From Lacinutrix algicola (lineage in GTDB: Bacteria > Bacteroidota > Bacteroidia > Flavobacteriales > Flavobacteriaceae), in the NCBI RefSeq assembly GCF_001418085.1, contig NZ_LIQH01000021.1, forward strand, positions 124,001 to 188,000: a DNA stretch of 64,000 bases, read 5' to 3'. Positions 15,264-23,648 of the stretch are shown here, one piece after another. The position numbers and the translations under genes were made by a program. Position 1 is the first letter of the stretch, and every line of letters begins with the position of its first letter. The notes under the pieces were generated by a model. That model was not told the DNA's origin. It worked only from the letters and a program-made list of their open reading frames with translations, and did no database searches.

Positions 15264-17297
15264 CTACTTAATCAATCCTGCGCGCTTTAATAAAGCTTCA
15301 GGTTTTGGCTCTTGACCTCTAAAACGTTTGTATAAAACCATTGGGTTTTCTGTTCCACCTTGAGACAAGACATTGTCTTTAAACTTAGTTGCAATCTCTT
15401 TATTAAAAATACCGTTTTGTTTAAAGTAATCGAAAGCATCTGCATCTAATACTTCAGCCCATTTGTAGCTGTAATATCCAGAACTGTAACCACCTTGAAA
15501 AATATGAGCAAAAGCGGTACTCATGCAATTCTCTTTAACATCTGGAAATAAATTAGTGTCTTTAAAAGCTTCGGTTTCAAATTCTTTTACACTTTTTATG
15601 GTGTTTGGAGATTCTCCAGCGTGCCAAGACATGTCTAAGAGTCCAAAGCTAAGTTGTCTTAAAGTTTGCATACCTTCATGGAAAGTTGCAGACTCTTTAA
15701 TTTTGTTTACCAACTCCATAGGTATTACTTCTCCTGTCTCGTAATGTTTAGCAAATAGCTCTAAAGCTTCTTGTTCGAAACACCAGTTTTCCATTACCTG
15801 ACTTGGTAACTCGACAAAATCCCAAAATACACTTGTACCAGATAAACTTGGGTAAATAGTGTTAGCAAGCATGCCATGTAAAGCATGTCCAAATTCATGA
15901 AATAGAGTAGTAACCTCATTAAAAGTTAAAAGAGAAGGTTTGCTTTTTGTTGGTTTTGTGAAATTACAAACTATAGAAACGTGAGGTCTTTCTTCAGTGC
16001 CGTCTTTAACAAATTGTGGCTTGTAACTCGTCATCCAAGCACCATTTCTTTTTCCTTTTCTTGGGAAGAAATCTGCATAAAAAATAGAAACTAAGTCTCC
16101 GTTGTTATTAGTTACTTTGTATGTTAAAACGTCTTCATGATATTTATCGATATCGCTTATCTCTTCAAATTTTAAGTCGAAAAGTTTTCCAGCGATTTCA
16201 AAAGCACCATCAATTACATTTTCTAGTTTAAAATATGGTTTTAGTTGCTCGTCATCTAAACTGAATAATTTTTGTTTTAGTTTTTCAGAATAATAAGCCG
16301 AATCCCATTTTTCTAATCGATCTATTCCGTCTAACTCTTTTGCAAAATCTTCTAAATTTTTAAATTCTTCTTCAGCAGCTGGTTTTGCTTTAGCAAGTAA
16401 ATCGTTCGAGAAGTTTAAAACTGTTTCTGGCGTTTGTGCCATACGTTCTTCTAAAACAAAATGCGAATGTGTTTTATAGCCTAATAAGTTGGCGCGCTCA
16501 AAACGTAAGTTTACAATATCTAAAACTATTTGTTGGTTGTCTAAAGCATCACCTTTAAAAGCTTTACTTCCTGCTACTTTAGATAATTGCTCTCTAAGTT
16601 TCCTATTGTCTGCATAAGTCATAAAAGGAATATAGCTAGGGTAGTCTAATGTAATTAACCAGCCTTCTTTTTCTTTGCTTTCAGCTAATTGCTTTGCGGC
16701 TTCTTTTGCACCTTCGGGTAAGCCAGATAAATCGTCTTCGTTTGTAAGGTGTAGTTCGTATTTATTAGTTTCAGCTAAAATGTTTTCTCCAAATTGTAAT
16801 TTTAATTTAGATAGTTTTTTGTCTATTTCTCGAAGTTTATTTTTATCTACTTCGTTTAAATTAGCTCCGTTTCTAGAAAAGCTTTTGTATTTTTTATCTA
16901 ATAAAGTTTGTTGCTCTGTAGTAAGGTCTAAACTTTCTTTTATATCGTAAATAGCTTTTACACGTTTAAATAAGTCTTCGTTTAAAGTGATATCATTTCC
17001 AAATTCAGAAAGTATTGGAGAAATTTCTTGAGCTATTTTTTGAATTTCTTCGCTTGTCTCAGCAGAGTTAAGGTTAAAAAAGATACTAGTAACACGATCT
17101 AATTGTTGACCAGAAAATTCTAAAGCTTCAATTGTATTTTTGAACGTTGGATTTTCTTTATTATTGATGATTGCGTCAATTTCGGACTTTGTTTCTTCAA
17201 TAAGTTTTAAAATAGCAGGCTTAAAGTGCTCGTTTTCAATTCGAATGAATGGCGCTGAATTGTATTTTGTCGAAAAAAATGTTGTTAATGTATTCAT
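15264..17297 (-). CDS. M3 family oligopeptidase (Dcp/oligopeptidase A type)
   Basis: A 677-residue cytoplasmic zinc metallopeptidase. The catalytic motif is TLFHEFGHALHGML (HExxH with the two His zinc ligands); a downstream FWDFVELPSQVMENW supplies the third ligand Glu, and GGYSSGYYSYKWAE is the M3 Tyr/His substrate block. Enzymes of this family degrade short peptides, including cleaved signal peptides. I use the ATG at 17297 rather than the TTG two codons earlier. No signal peptide is present. Length fits the Dcp/OpdA group (about 680). Confidence 0.94.
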   Translation of the reverse strand: MNTLTTFFSTKYNSAPFIRIENEHFKPAILKLIEETKSEIDAIINNKENPTFKNTIEALEFSGQQLDRVTSIFFNLNSAETSEEIQKIAQEISPILSEFGNDITLNEDLFKRVKAIYDIKESLDLTTEQQTLLDKKYKSFSRNGANLNEVDKNKLREIDKKLSKLKLQFGENILAETNKYELHLTNEDDLSGLPEGAKEAAKQLAESKEKEGWLITLDYPSYIPFMTYADNRKLREQLSKVAGSKAFKGDALDNQQIVLDIVNLRFERANLLGYKTHSHFVLEERMAQTPETVLNFSNDLLAKAKPAAEEEFKNLEDFAKELDGIDRLEKWDSAYYSEKLKQKLFSLDDEQLKPYFKLENVIDGAFEIAGKLFDLKFEEISDIDKYHEDVLTYKVTNNNGDLVSIFYADFFPRKGKRNGAWMTSYKPQFVKDGTEERPHVSIVCNFTKPTKSKPSLLTFNEVTTLFHEFGHALHGMLANTIYPSLSGTSVFWDFVELPSQVMENWCFEQEALELFAKHYETGEVIPMELVNKIKESATFHEGMQTLRQLSFGLLDMSWHAGESPNTIKSVKEFETEAFKDTNLFPDVKENCMSTAFAHIFQGGYSSGYYSYKWAEVLDADAFDYFKQNGIFNKEIATKFKDNVLSQGGTENPMVLYKRFRGQEPKPEALLKRAGLIK

Positions 17298-17365
17298 TTT
17301 CAATAATATAGTTTTTATTTTTCGTATATTTTAATAGTAAGCATGTAAAAAATCGAAATAAGTTA

Positions 17366-17373
17366 TAAATTTG
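17366..17373 (+). promoter_or_regulatory. -7 box TAAATTTG before the first hairpin unit
   Basis: TAAATTTG matches the Bacteroidota -7 consensus and would start a transcript near 17378, about 85 nt before the T-run of the hairpin at 17434-17464. No protein-coding gene lies downstream on this strand. Confidence 0.45.
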
Positions 17374-17377
17374 CATC

Positions 17378-17464
17378 AGATTTTTTCTCGAGAGTTGGTT
17401 ACTCTCTTAAAAATTATTGATTAATAGCGATGAAAAGCCTCAAATTTATTTGAGGCTTTTTTTT
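17378..17464 (+). ncRNA. Candidate small RNA, unit 1
   Basis: Between a -7 box and an intrinsic terminator lie about 87 nt without an open frame. It contains a small hairpin (GAGAGT..ACTCTC), the box GATTAATAGCGAT at 17419-17431 and a terminator stem AAAGCCTCAAAT/ATTTGAGGCTTT followed by eight T. The box, a TTACTC element and the start of the terminator stem recur at 17622-17676, which suggests two related transcripts. The gap of 383 bp holds no gene. Confidence 0.5.
17434..17464 (+). terminator. Intrinsic terminator of small RNA candidate 1
   Basis: AAAGCCTCAAAT, short loop, ATTTGAGGCTTT and a T-run: a strong plus-strand terminator. Confidence 0.8.
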
Positions 17465-17615
17465 ATGCCTTTTTTTGATATAAATGTAAATTTTAATACG
17501 TAATCGTGTTTTTTAACGGTTATTTTCACTCTTAATCGATTATTCATATAATTTTTACTGGCACCAATAGAATAACAAGTAAAAGATGGAGTTTTGTATT
17601 AAGTTTTTTTGATGT

Positions 17616-17676
17616 GGGATCTTACTCATATATAGAAAGATTAATAGCGATTAAAAGCCCAGGAGACTGGGCTTTT
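17616..17676 (+). ncRNA. Candidate small RNA, unit 2
   Basis: The second unit repeats TTACTC (17622-17627) and GATTAATAGCGAT (17639-17651), then a hairpin AAAAGCCCAG/CTGGGCTTTT. No clear promoter box is visible upstream, and the 5' end is a guess. It could instead be only the terminator region of purE plus a chance repeat, so confidence is lower. Confidence 0.35.
17653..17676. terminator. Bidirectional terminator next to purE
   Basis: AAAAGCCCAG, 4-nt loop, CTGGGCTTTT. It lies 11 bp past the purE stop and has T-runs on both strands, so it can end purE transcription on the minus strand. Confidence 0.75.
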
Positions 17677-17686
17677 ATATTTTATA

Positions 17687-18169
17687 CTATTTAATATTCT
17701 TAGAAGCAGTCTCCACTTTTATTTTTAATTCTTCTTTATAAGCTATAATTTTATCTAAAACAACTAGATCACTAGATCCTATTATTTGTGCTGCTAAAAT
17801 ACCAGCATTTTTAGCTCCATTTAATGCAACTGTTGCAACAGGAACTCCTCCAGGCATTTGTAAGATTGATAGAATAGAATCCCAACCATCTATAGAATTT
17901 CTGCTTTTTACAGGAACACCAATTATAGGTAAAGGAGATAAAGAAGCTACCATTCCTGGTAAATGTGCAGCACCACCAGCACCAGCAACAATTACTTTTA
18001 TGCCACGTGTGTGTGCATTTTTACTGTAATCGAATAGTTTTTCTGGTGTTCTGTGTGCAGAAACTATATCTACTTCAACTTCTATATCAAAACTTTTTAA
18101 AATGTCTATTGCTTCTTGCATTACTGGAAGGTCGCTATCGCTTCCCATTATTACGCCTACTTTGCTCAT
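17687..18169 (-). CDS. purE: N5-carboxyaminoimidazole ribonucleotide mutase (PurE)
   Basis: About 160 residues; it rearranges N5-CAIR to CAIR in purine synthesis, in the cytoplasm. The class I PurE signature is clear: VGVIMGSDSDLPVM at the start, then SAHRTPEKLFDY, VIVAGAGGAAHLPGM and LPIIGVPVKS. I start at the ATG at 18169 (MSKVGVIMG) because the upstream in-frame residues do not belong to the family. The partner purK lies separately at 25075-26229 rather than adjacent, which is a change from the usual purEK order. No purine riboswitch is visible upstream. Confidence 0.96.
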   Translation of the reverse strand: MSKVGVIMGSDSDLPVMQEAIDILKSFDIEVEVDIVSAHRTPEKLFDYSKNAHTRGIKVIVAGAGGAAHLPGMVASLSPLPIIGVPVKSRNSIDGWDSILSILQMPGGVPVATVALNGAKNAGILAAQIIGSSDLVVLDKIIAYKEELKIKVETASKNIK

Positions 18170-18274
18170 AATTATTGATAAAAAATTATATTTTATATAC
18201 ATACAAAAATACAGTTTTGAAATGTTATTTTTTGGATTTTTAAAATATAAAATTTTGATTATAATGATGAATTT

Positions 18275-18296
18275 ATTAGGTTAGACGTAACCTAAT
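18275..18296. promoter_or_regulatory. 22-bp perfect palindrome before the hydrolase-LuxR pair
   Basis: ATTAGGTTA, spacer GACG, TAACCTAAT: 9-bp arms with no mismatch, ending 9 bp before the ATG at 18306. Size and symmetry resemble lux-box-type operators of LuxR-family dimers, and a LuxR-type gene is the second gene of this unit. It could also fold in mRNA and affect translation. Confidence 0.65.
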
Positions 18297-18305
18297 CTAT
18301 TAAAA

Positions 18306-19073
18306 ATGAACTTTAAAGTCGCTATTGGTAACAAAGGAGGTGCATTAATTTGTATTCATGGTAATTCCTCTTCTTCTAATATATTTGATACAATTGTATC
18401 GGAATACACTAAATATAGTATAACATTACCAGGGCATGAAGTTGATAAGTTTTGTGTTAATGAGAACGCAGACTATTCACTAACTAAATATAAAGAACAA
18501 CTTATTTCATTTATTAACGCATTAGATATTCCTGTATTTTTAATTGGAAATTCCCTAGGTGGTCATTTAGCGATAGAAATCGCTCATGAGATTAATGCTT
18601 TGAAAGGTTTAATGATTTTTGGTGCTCCTCCAATAGAGAAGCCTATTAATTTTGATGAAGCTTTTTTACCTGTTCAAGCGCTACAAACGTTCTTAACTCC
18701 AAAACCAGATAAAGCCTCTGTAATAGAAGCTTGTAAAGTTACTTTGTCTAATCAAAATCATTTAGAGACAATAAAGGGTTATTTTAATGATACAGATCCA
18801 TTAGTTAGGTCTCATACTGCTAATGATATTATGAGTGGTAATTGGAGTGATCAAAGAGAATTGTTCGTGAGTTTAAAGTGTAATAAATATATAATTCATG
18901 GGTTGCAGGATCCTTCGGTTAACATAGAATACTTAAAAAAAGTTGTCAACGCCTGTAGTATACATTGCGAATTAATTACAATAGATAAGTGTGGACATTA
19001 TCCTAGTTTGGAACAGCCTAAAATATTAAATAATACACTTAGTAAAGTGTGCGATAATGTATTCGCAATATGA
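18306..19073 (+). CDS. Alpha/beta-hydrolase
   Basis: A 255-residue cytoplasmic hydrolase. The oxyanion strand reads LICIHGNSSSSNIF, the nucleophile elbow is IGNSLGGHLAIEIA (Ser in G-x-S-x-G), the acid is in HGLQDPSVN and the catalytic His in CGHYPSLEQP. The substrate is unknown; ester, lactone or acyl-thioester hydrolysis is possible. It overlaps the LuxR-type gene by ATGA (19070-19073), so both are translationally coupled. A perfect palindrome sits directly upstream of its start. Confidence 0.87.
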   Translation: MNFKVAIGNKGGALICIHGNSSSSNIFDTIVSEYTKYSITLPGHEVDKFCVNENADYSLTKYKEQLISFINALDIPVFLIGNSLGGHLAIEIAHEINALKGLMIFGAPPIEKPINFDEAFLPVQALQTFLTPKPDKASVIEACKVTLSNQNHLETIKGYFNDTDPLVRSHTANDIMSGNWSDQRELFVSLKCNKYIIHGLQDPSVNIEYLKKVVNACSIHCELITIDKCGHYPSLEQPKILNNTLSKVCDNVFAI

Positions 19074-19768
19074 GTGTTTTAAATGAAAAAGAATTTTTAA
19101 TCACCAATCAGCAATTTGCATTTAAACTTCGCGATTTGTTTTTAGCTAATCGCGATTTATTTAATCAGTTAGAAGAGTATTTACCTTATAGTATTCATGT
19201 TAATAATAAAGAAACATTAGACTTAATTTATTGTAATGATAAGTTGTTGAGTAAGGGTCCAGAAATGGTAACGCTTAAAGAAGTTGGAGCGACTTACTTA
19301 GATAAAATATCGTGTCCTAAACTATTAAACTTAGCTAAGAAAAAAGCAAAACAATTTAAAGTTAATCAAGATTTTAAAGAGGTAGTATCTTATCCTCAAC
19401 ATCTTAAAGTAAGCGATAAAATGACTTTTTTTTATTCTAATAAGCTTCATTTAAATTCAGAATATTTTTTTAATATCTCAAACTTTATGGACGATTTAGG
19501 TGCTTTGGGGAGTGTTTTTAATTCTATATTTATAGTGTTGCAAAAATCAAATATTGATTGGCAATGTTTTCAGAGTTTAACCAAAAGAGAAAAAGAAATA
19601 TTAGATTTATTAGGGCAGGGACATTCAACAAAAGTAGTTTCAGAACAATTATTTATTTCCGAACGAACAGTGTCTACTCATAGAAAAAATATTTACTTTA
19701 AAACAGGGTGTAAAAATATAGTAGAGTTAATAAATTTTAATTTGGCTTTGAAAGTATTGAAGTTTTAG
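19070..19768 (+). CDS. LuxR-type transcriptional regulator with PAS-like N-terminus
   Basis: A 232-residue regulator. The C-terminus is a GerE/LuxR helix-turn-helix: LTKREKEILDLLGQGHSTKV, SEQLFISERTVSTHRKNIYF. The N-terminal half (for example LPYSIHVNNKETLDLIYCND) looks PAS-like, as in many Bacteroidota LuxR proteins, and lacks the response-regulator phospho-Asp pattern. It should bind a small ligand or protein rather than be phosphorylated. Coupling to the hydrolase gene suggests that the enzyme makes or removes the signal. A terminator follows at 19799. Confidence 0.88.
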   Translation: MSVLNEKEFLITNQQFAFKLRDLFLANRDLFNQLEEYLPYSIHVNNKETLDLIYCNDKLLSKGPEMVTLKEVGATYLDKISCPKLLNLAKKKAKQFKVNQDFKEVVSYPQHLKVSDKMTFFYSNKLHLNSEYFFNISNFMDDLGALGSVFNSIFIVLQKSNIDWQCFQSLTKREKEILDLLGQGHSTKVVSEQLFISERTVSTHRKNIYFKTGCKNIVELINFNLALKVLKF

Positions 19769-19798
19769 GTTTAATTTTTGAAAGTGTTTTTTGTAGTT

Positions 19799-19826
19799 AA
19801 ATACCCTCTAAAGGGTATTTTTTTTG
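19799..19826 (+). terminator. Intrinsic terminator after the LuxR-type gene
   Basis: AAATACCCT, loop CTAA, AGGGTATTT plus a run of T. It closes the hydrolase-LuxR unit. Confidence 0.85.
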
Positions 19827-19903
19827 TTCATTTTTTTCTAAAATTTGTTAAAGAATTTAAACCTCTGCATTAATAATGGTTTTTGCAATTATTTAACAAA
19901 TGC

Positions 19904-19933
19904 ATTTCGTGATATATAACCTGTATTTCGTGA
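19904..19933 (+). promoter_or_regulatory. Direct repeat ATTTCGTGA-N12-ATTTCGTGA, candidate LytTR site
   Basis: Two identical 9-bp boxes (19904-19912 and 19925-19933) are 21 bp apart, two helical turns. LytTR-domain proteins such as AgrA bind 9-bp direct repeats with about 12-bp spacing. The operon that follows ends with a LytTR gene (23649-25073), so autoregulation is a reasonable inference. The rest of the 289-bp gap holds only the terminator before it and an AT-rich leader. Confidence 0.55.
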
Positions 19934-20057
19934 CATTTATTTCCATAAGCCTTGATTTTGTTGCAGTTTTGATTTGCTATTAATCAATTGTTTTAAGGCC
20001 CTTTGCTTTAATTTAAGTCGAGGGTTTTAATTATAAATGTAACTAATAACTATATAT

Positions 20058-21434
20058 ATGAAACTGAAAATTACTTTATTATGTCTTGCAATTTCTGCAA
20101 TTTTAAATGCACAGACAACAGCTATTCCAGACGCTAATTTTGAACAAGCCTTAATAGATCAAGGAATTGATACTAATGGATTAAATGGTGATGCACTTTC
20201 TCTTACTTTTTTAGATGTTTCTAGTAAAGGCATTGTAGATTTAGAAGGTATAAATAGTTTTGTTAATTTAACTTATTTAAATAGTGCATTTAACAGCTTG
20301 AATAGTGTTGATGTTTCGGGTCTAATAAATTTAGAAACATTAAATGTTCAAACGTGTAGTTTAGTTGGAGTTCTAGATTTAGCTAATAATACCAATTTAA
20401 GAAACTTATACGCAGATAATAATCAAGTATCGTCAGTAAGTTTTTCTACAAGTAATTTAATTGAAAATATAAATTTAGATAGTTCTAATTTAATTATGAT
20501 TGATGTATCTAGTTTTAGTGAATTATTCCAATTAGATGTGGGTGGTAATGTAAATTTATCTAGTTTAAACGTTAGTCAAAATCCCAAGCTTCAGTTGTTG
20601 TCTTTGGAGAATACACAAGTAACTAGTGTAGATTTAACACAAAACCTATTATTAGAATATTATTATCATGGTAATGTGCCCTTAGGTAGTTTAGATTTAT
20701 CATCGAATACTTTACTAAAGGAATTAGCTGTTTTCAATAGTAATTTAACAACATTAATCTTAACAGATAATGAGCAATTAGAAAGATTGTGGATGGGAGC
20801 CAACTTAATAAGTTACTTTGACTATAGTGTGCTTCCTAATTTAAAGCTACTAAATGTCTATGATCCGCATCCAAGCTATAAGTTTACAACAATAGATTTG
20901 GCAAACAATCTGGAATTAGAGTCTTTAAACCTGTCATTTCAAGATATAGAAAATGTGGACTTAAGTGCAAATAATAAATTAACAAGCGTTTTTCTGTATA
21001 ACACAAATATGACAACTTTAAATTTGAAAAATGGCGCAAATAACATTTTGCAGACAATTAGTATAGGTATGAATTCTAACCTTAGTTGCGTGCAAGTTGA
21101 TAATGTTATTCAGGCAAACCAAAATGTAACAAATAGTACTTGGTATAAAGACGCTGCAACTGTTTTTTCTGAAGATTGTAGTACTTTAAGTGTTCAAACT
21201 CAAAATATAGAACATAAGTTGACTATATATCCCAATCCAGCGGTTGATGTTTTAAATGTTAAAAGCTCTAAAGCTATTAGTTCTATAGAATTAAGTGATA
21301 TAAATGGAAAAACTATTTATAAAACGAATGAAGCTTTACAACAATTAGATATGAGTACTTATAATTCTGGTTTGTATTTTTTAAAAATAGAAACGGAGGC
21401 TGGTGTGAGTGTGAAGAAGGTTGTGAAGGAGTAA
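20058..21434 (+). CDS. Secreted leucine-rich protein with T9SS sorting domain
   Basis: A 458-residue protein with a signal peptide (MKLKITLLCLAISAILNAQ). Residues about 50-340 form irregular leucine-rich repeats of the type L..L.V...NL..L....N. The C-terminus, LTIYPNPAVDVLNV through SGLYFLKIETEAGVSVKKVV, is a type A sorting domain used by the type IX secretion system, so the protein is probably exported to the cell surface or medium. LRR proteins of this kind usually mediate binding. It is the first gene of a four-gene operon ending with a LytTR regulator. Confidence 0.92.
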   Translation: MKLKITLLCLAISAILNAQTTAIPDANFEQALIDQGIDTNGLNGDALSLTFLDVSSKGIVDLEGINSFVNLTYLNSAFNSLNSVDVSGLINLETLNVQTCSLVGVLDLANNTNLRNLYADNNQVSSVSFSTSNLIENINLDSSNLIMIDVSSFSELFQLDVGGNVNLSSLNVSQNPKLQLLSLENTQVTSVDLTQNLLLEYYYHGNVPLGSLDLSSNTLLKELAVFNSNLTTLILTDNEQLERLWMGANLISYFDYSVLPNLKLLNVYDPHPSYKFTTIDLANNLELESLNLSFQDIENVDLSANNKLTSVFLYNTNMTTLNLKNGANNILQTISIGMNSNLSCVQVDNVIQANQNVTNSTWYKDAATVFSEDCSTLSVQTQNIEHKLTIYPNPAVDVLNVKSSKAISSIELSDINGKTIYKTNEALQQLDMSTYNSGLYFLKIETEAGVSVKKVVKE

Positions 21435-21499
21435 CCTAATTTAACAACTAAATTTTATTATAATTTTTTAAATATTAATTTACTTAATACAGGCAAACT

Positions 21500-23257
21500 A
21501 TGAAAAATTTCAAGCTATTATTGGTGCTTTGCTTATTTGTTTTAAATGGATTTGGGCAGGAGATTCACGATGAGGATAAGGTTGATGGGAGTATTAGATT
21601 GTCTTTGTCTAGCTATATAAGTTCAGCAAAAGTTTTAACCTACAAAGACTATGTAAATACAAACCATAATACTCAAACTTTATTAAAGACTTTTCAAAAT
21701 CCAGGATTAACCAATTATAGAAGTATTTCTGATTTATTTATGGCTGAGTTAAATTTGTCTATGGATGGTTTAAGCTTGTCGCAAATTACTAAATTTAATA
21801 TTCCTCAAGATGATTTATATATAATTTTGAGTCAAAAAAAAGAGAACTTATTCTACGGAGATAAAATTTTAGAAGCATATAAAATTGAAGCAAATAATAA
21901 AATAATTTATTTCGTTAATAAAAATAATGGTGTTTTCTTAAAAAAGCATAACAATATAGTATCAAGTATTGCTAATGGTTACGTCTATACCTTAAACGTA
22001 AACTATGATTGTGAAAAGAGTCAAGTGGTTTCTGAAAATGTCCTTGATAATAATTTAGCTGGTATTAAAAATGCAGTCTTTTTTGGTAACGAGGATGCTG
22101 TTAGTAGTAATACTGCAATAAGTTATTTAAATGGAACTGATGGTGATAAAATTAATGTTGGTTTTAACTATGCTTATAAACAAAATCATTTTTTGAATAC
22201 AAGTATTTATAAAAGTTCCAAAGGAAGTTCCTTTTTTAAAGATGGTGGATGGCAAGATAATATTGGTGCAAGTCTAACTTATAATTATGTAAAGTACGCC
22301 TCTCAATTTTTTGATAGAAATACATGTGAAATCTTAGAGGGAAAAAGAAAGGATTACTATAAAAAACTTAAAGAGGAAATTATAATTTACAGTAATCAGT
22401 ATATTTCTATAAAGAATGAGATAAAAGAATTAGAAGTTGAAAAGAAAAAAATTATTAGAAATAATAACTCACTTTCTATTGATAATATAAATCGAATTGA
22501 CAAAATTGATTCAATGTTAGTTGTGTATAACAAGAAGCAAGCAGAGTATGATAAAATATCAAGAAATACGACTAAATATATTGATGATAAAATTGAGAAA
22601 TTTGACGAGGAAAATGATGTTTTACAAGGGCATTATTTAAAATGGTGGTCTTTTACTGGTAATATTGAAAATCAAAACTTGAGTTTGGATTCTTTAAATA
22701 TGGAGGCTTTGAAAGATCCAATTAAAAATATACCAACATTAAAATTTGGAACTGCATTTAACTGGTCCAGAGAAAATAATGCTTTAAACAGTAGTCGTTT
22801 AAATGGATTTGCACAACTATTTGTAAACGTAGAAATGAGTAGCTTTCTACAATCCATTCAAAAAGATAGAACACCAACATTACTAGAATTAGATAACGAA
22901 GTTTTTGTTTTTGATGATTTAGGAACACAATTAGGTAAATACTCAGATTTAAAAAGAGCCTATTGGACCTCAACAATAGGTGGTAATTTTACAAGTTTTC
23001 CATTCTCTAAGCATATTGGTTTAACAAGCATCTTTAATCATCGGTTTGCTTTACAAGATTTAGAAAACATAGACTATAAAAATAGATATACAGCACAAGT
23101 AGGATTAGTATTTAGAGTCCAAAAGGATGATGTGAATAAAGCTAGTTTTAGAATTTTAGCAGGAGCAGAAGATTTGCTTTACAGCCAAAAAACATTTAAA
23201 GATGCTTCTGTGAAAATAAGTGTAGGAATACCTTTCAATCTTTTTACTAAAGAATAA
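21500..23257 (+). CDS. Secreted protein of unknown function with central coiled coil
   Basis: A 585-residue protein with a signal peptide (KLLLVLCLFVLNGFGQ). Residues about 285-375 are charged and helix-forming, with heptad-like KNEIKELEVEKKKI, indicating a coiled coil. The C-terminal part (FNWSRENNA..., FPFSKHIGLTSIFNHRFALQ, VKISVGIPFNLF) has alternating aromatic and polar residues ending in a Phe-containing strand, which fits an outer-membrane beta-barrel. I do not recognise a family. It lies between the leucine-rich protein and a small unknown gene, probably in one operon. Confidence 0.75.
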   Translation: MKNFKLLLVLCLFVLNGFGQEIHDEDKVDGSIRLSLSSYISSAKVLTYKDYVNTNHNTQTLLKTFQNPGLTNYRSISDLFMAELNLSMDGLSLSQITKFNIPQDDLYIILSQKKENLFYGDKILEAYKIEANNKIIYFVNKNNGVFLKKHNNIVSSIANGYVYTLNVNYDCEKSQVVSENVLDNNLAGIKNAVFFGNEDAVSSNTAISYLNGTDGDKINVGFNYAYKQNHFLNTSIYKSSKGSSFFKDGGWQDNIGASLTYNYVKYASQFFDRNTCEILEGKRKDYYKKLKEEIIIYSNQYISIKNEIKELEVEKKKIIRNNNSLSIDNINRIDKIDSMLVVYNKKQAEYDKISRNTTKYIDDKIEKFDEENDVLQGHYLKWWSFTGNIENQNLSLDSLNMEALKDPIKNIPTLKFGTAFNWSRENNALNSSRLNGFAQLFVNVEMSSFLQSIQKDRTPTLLELDNEVFVFDDLGTQLGKYSDLKRAYWTSTIGGNFTSFPFSKHIGLTSIFNHRFALQDLENIDYKNRYTAQVGLVFRVQKDDVNKASFRILAGAEDLLYSQKTFKDASVKISVGIPFNLFTKE

Positions 23258-23296
23258 ACTATTATATTTATAAACTAACTAATTAAAACCAAAAAG

Positions 23297-23644
23297 ATGA
23301 TACCATTTAATGCCAAAGTAGAAATTTGTAAAGACAATACTAAAAAACTTAAAATAACTTTTCAGTGTGTATCTAATGAACTTAAGGAGCTTAAGGAATT
23401 TAAAATTAAAAGTGTTAAAAATATAAATTTAGATGGTTTTGAATTAGTCATTATTCAGATTTCGCATTTTGATGGTATTACAATTAATAAAGGTGAATCT
23501 AGCCATGGTGTTAATTACGAAATTGATACGGAAATTGATATGAAATACAAAATAGCATTATTGTATAATGACAATAAAAATAAAGGAATAGCAACTCCAG
23601 AGCAATCAGGAAACGGTGGAGTAGTTGGAGTAACATCTTGTTAA
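23297..23644 (+). CDS. Small protein of unknown function
   Basis: A 115-residue protein without a signal peptide. It is Lys-rich at the start, with beta-like stretches (FELVIIQISHFDG) and a glycine-rich tail ending GGVVGVTSC. I recognise no family. It lies 39 bp after the coiled-coil protein gene and 4 bp before the LytTR gene, so cotranscription and a shared function are likely. The Cys-terminal tail is unusual. Confidence 0.65.
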   Translation: MIPFNAKVEICKDNTKKLKITFQCVSNELKELKEFKIKSVKNINLDGFELVIIQISHFDGITINKGESSHGVNYEIDTEIDMKYKIALLYNDNKNKGIATPEQSGNGGVVGVTSC

Positions 23645-23648
23645 ATTT

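Noticed and set aside
18170-18305. Purine riboswitch before purE
   Set aside because: No three-way junction pattern or conserved loop words are visible; the notable element here is the palindrome for the plus-strand gene.
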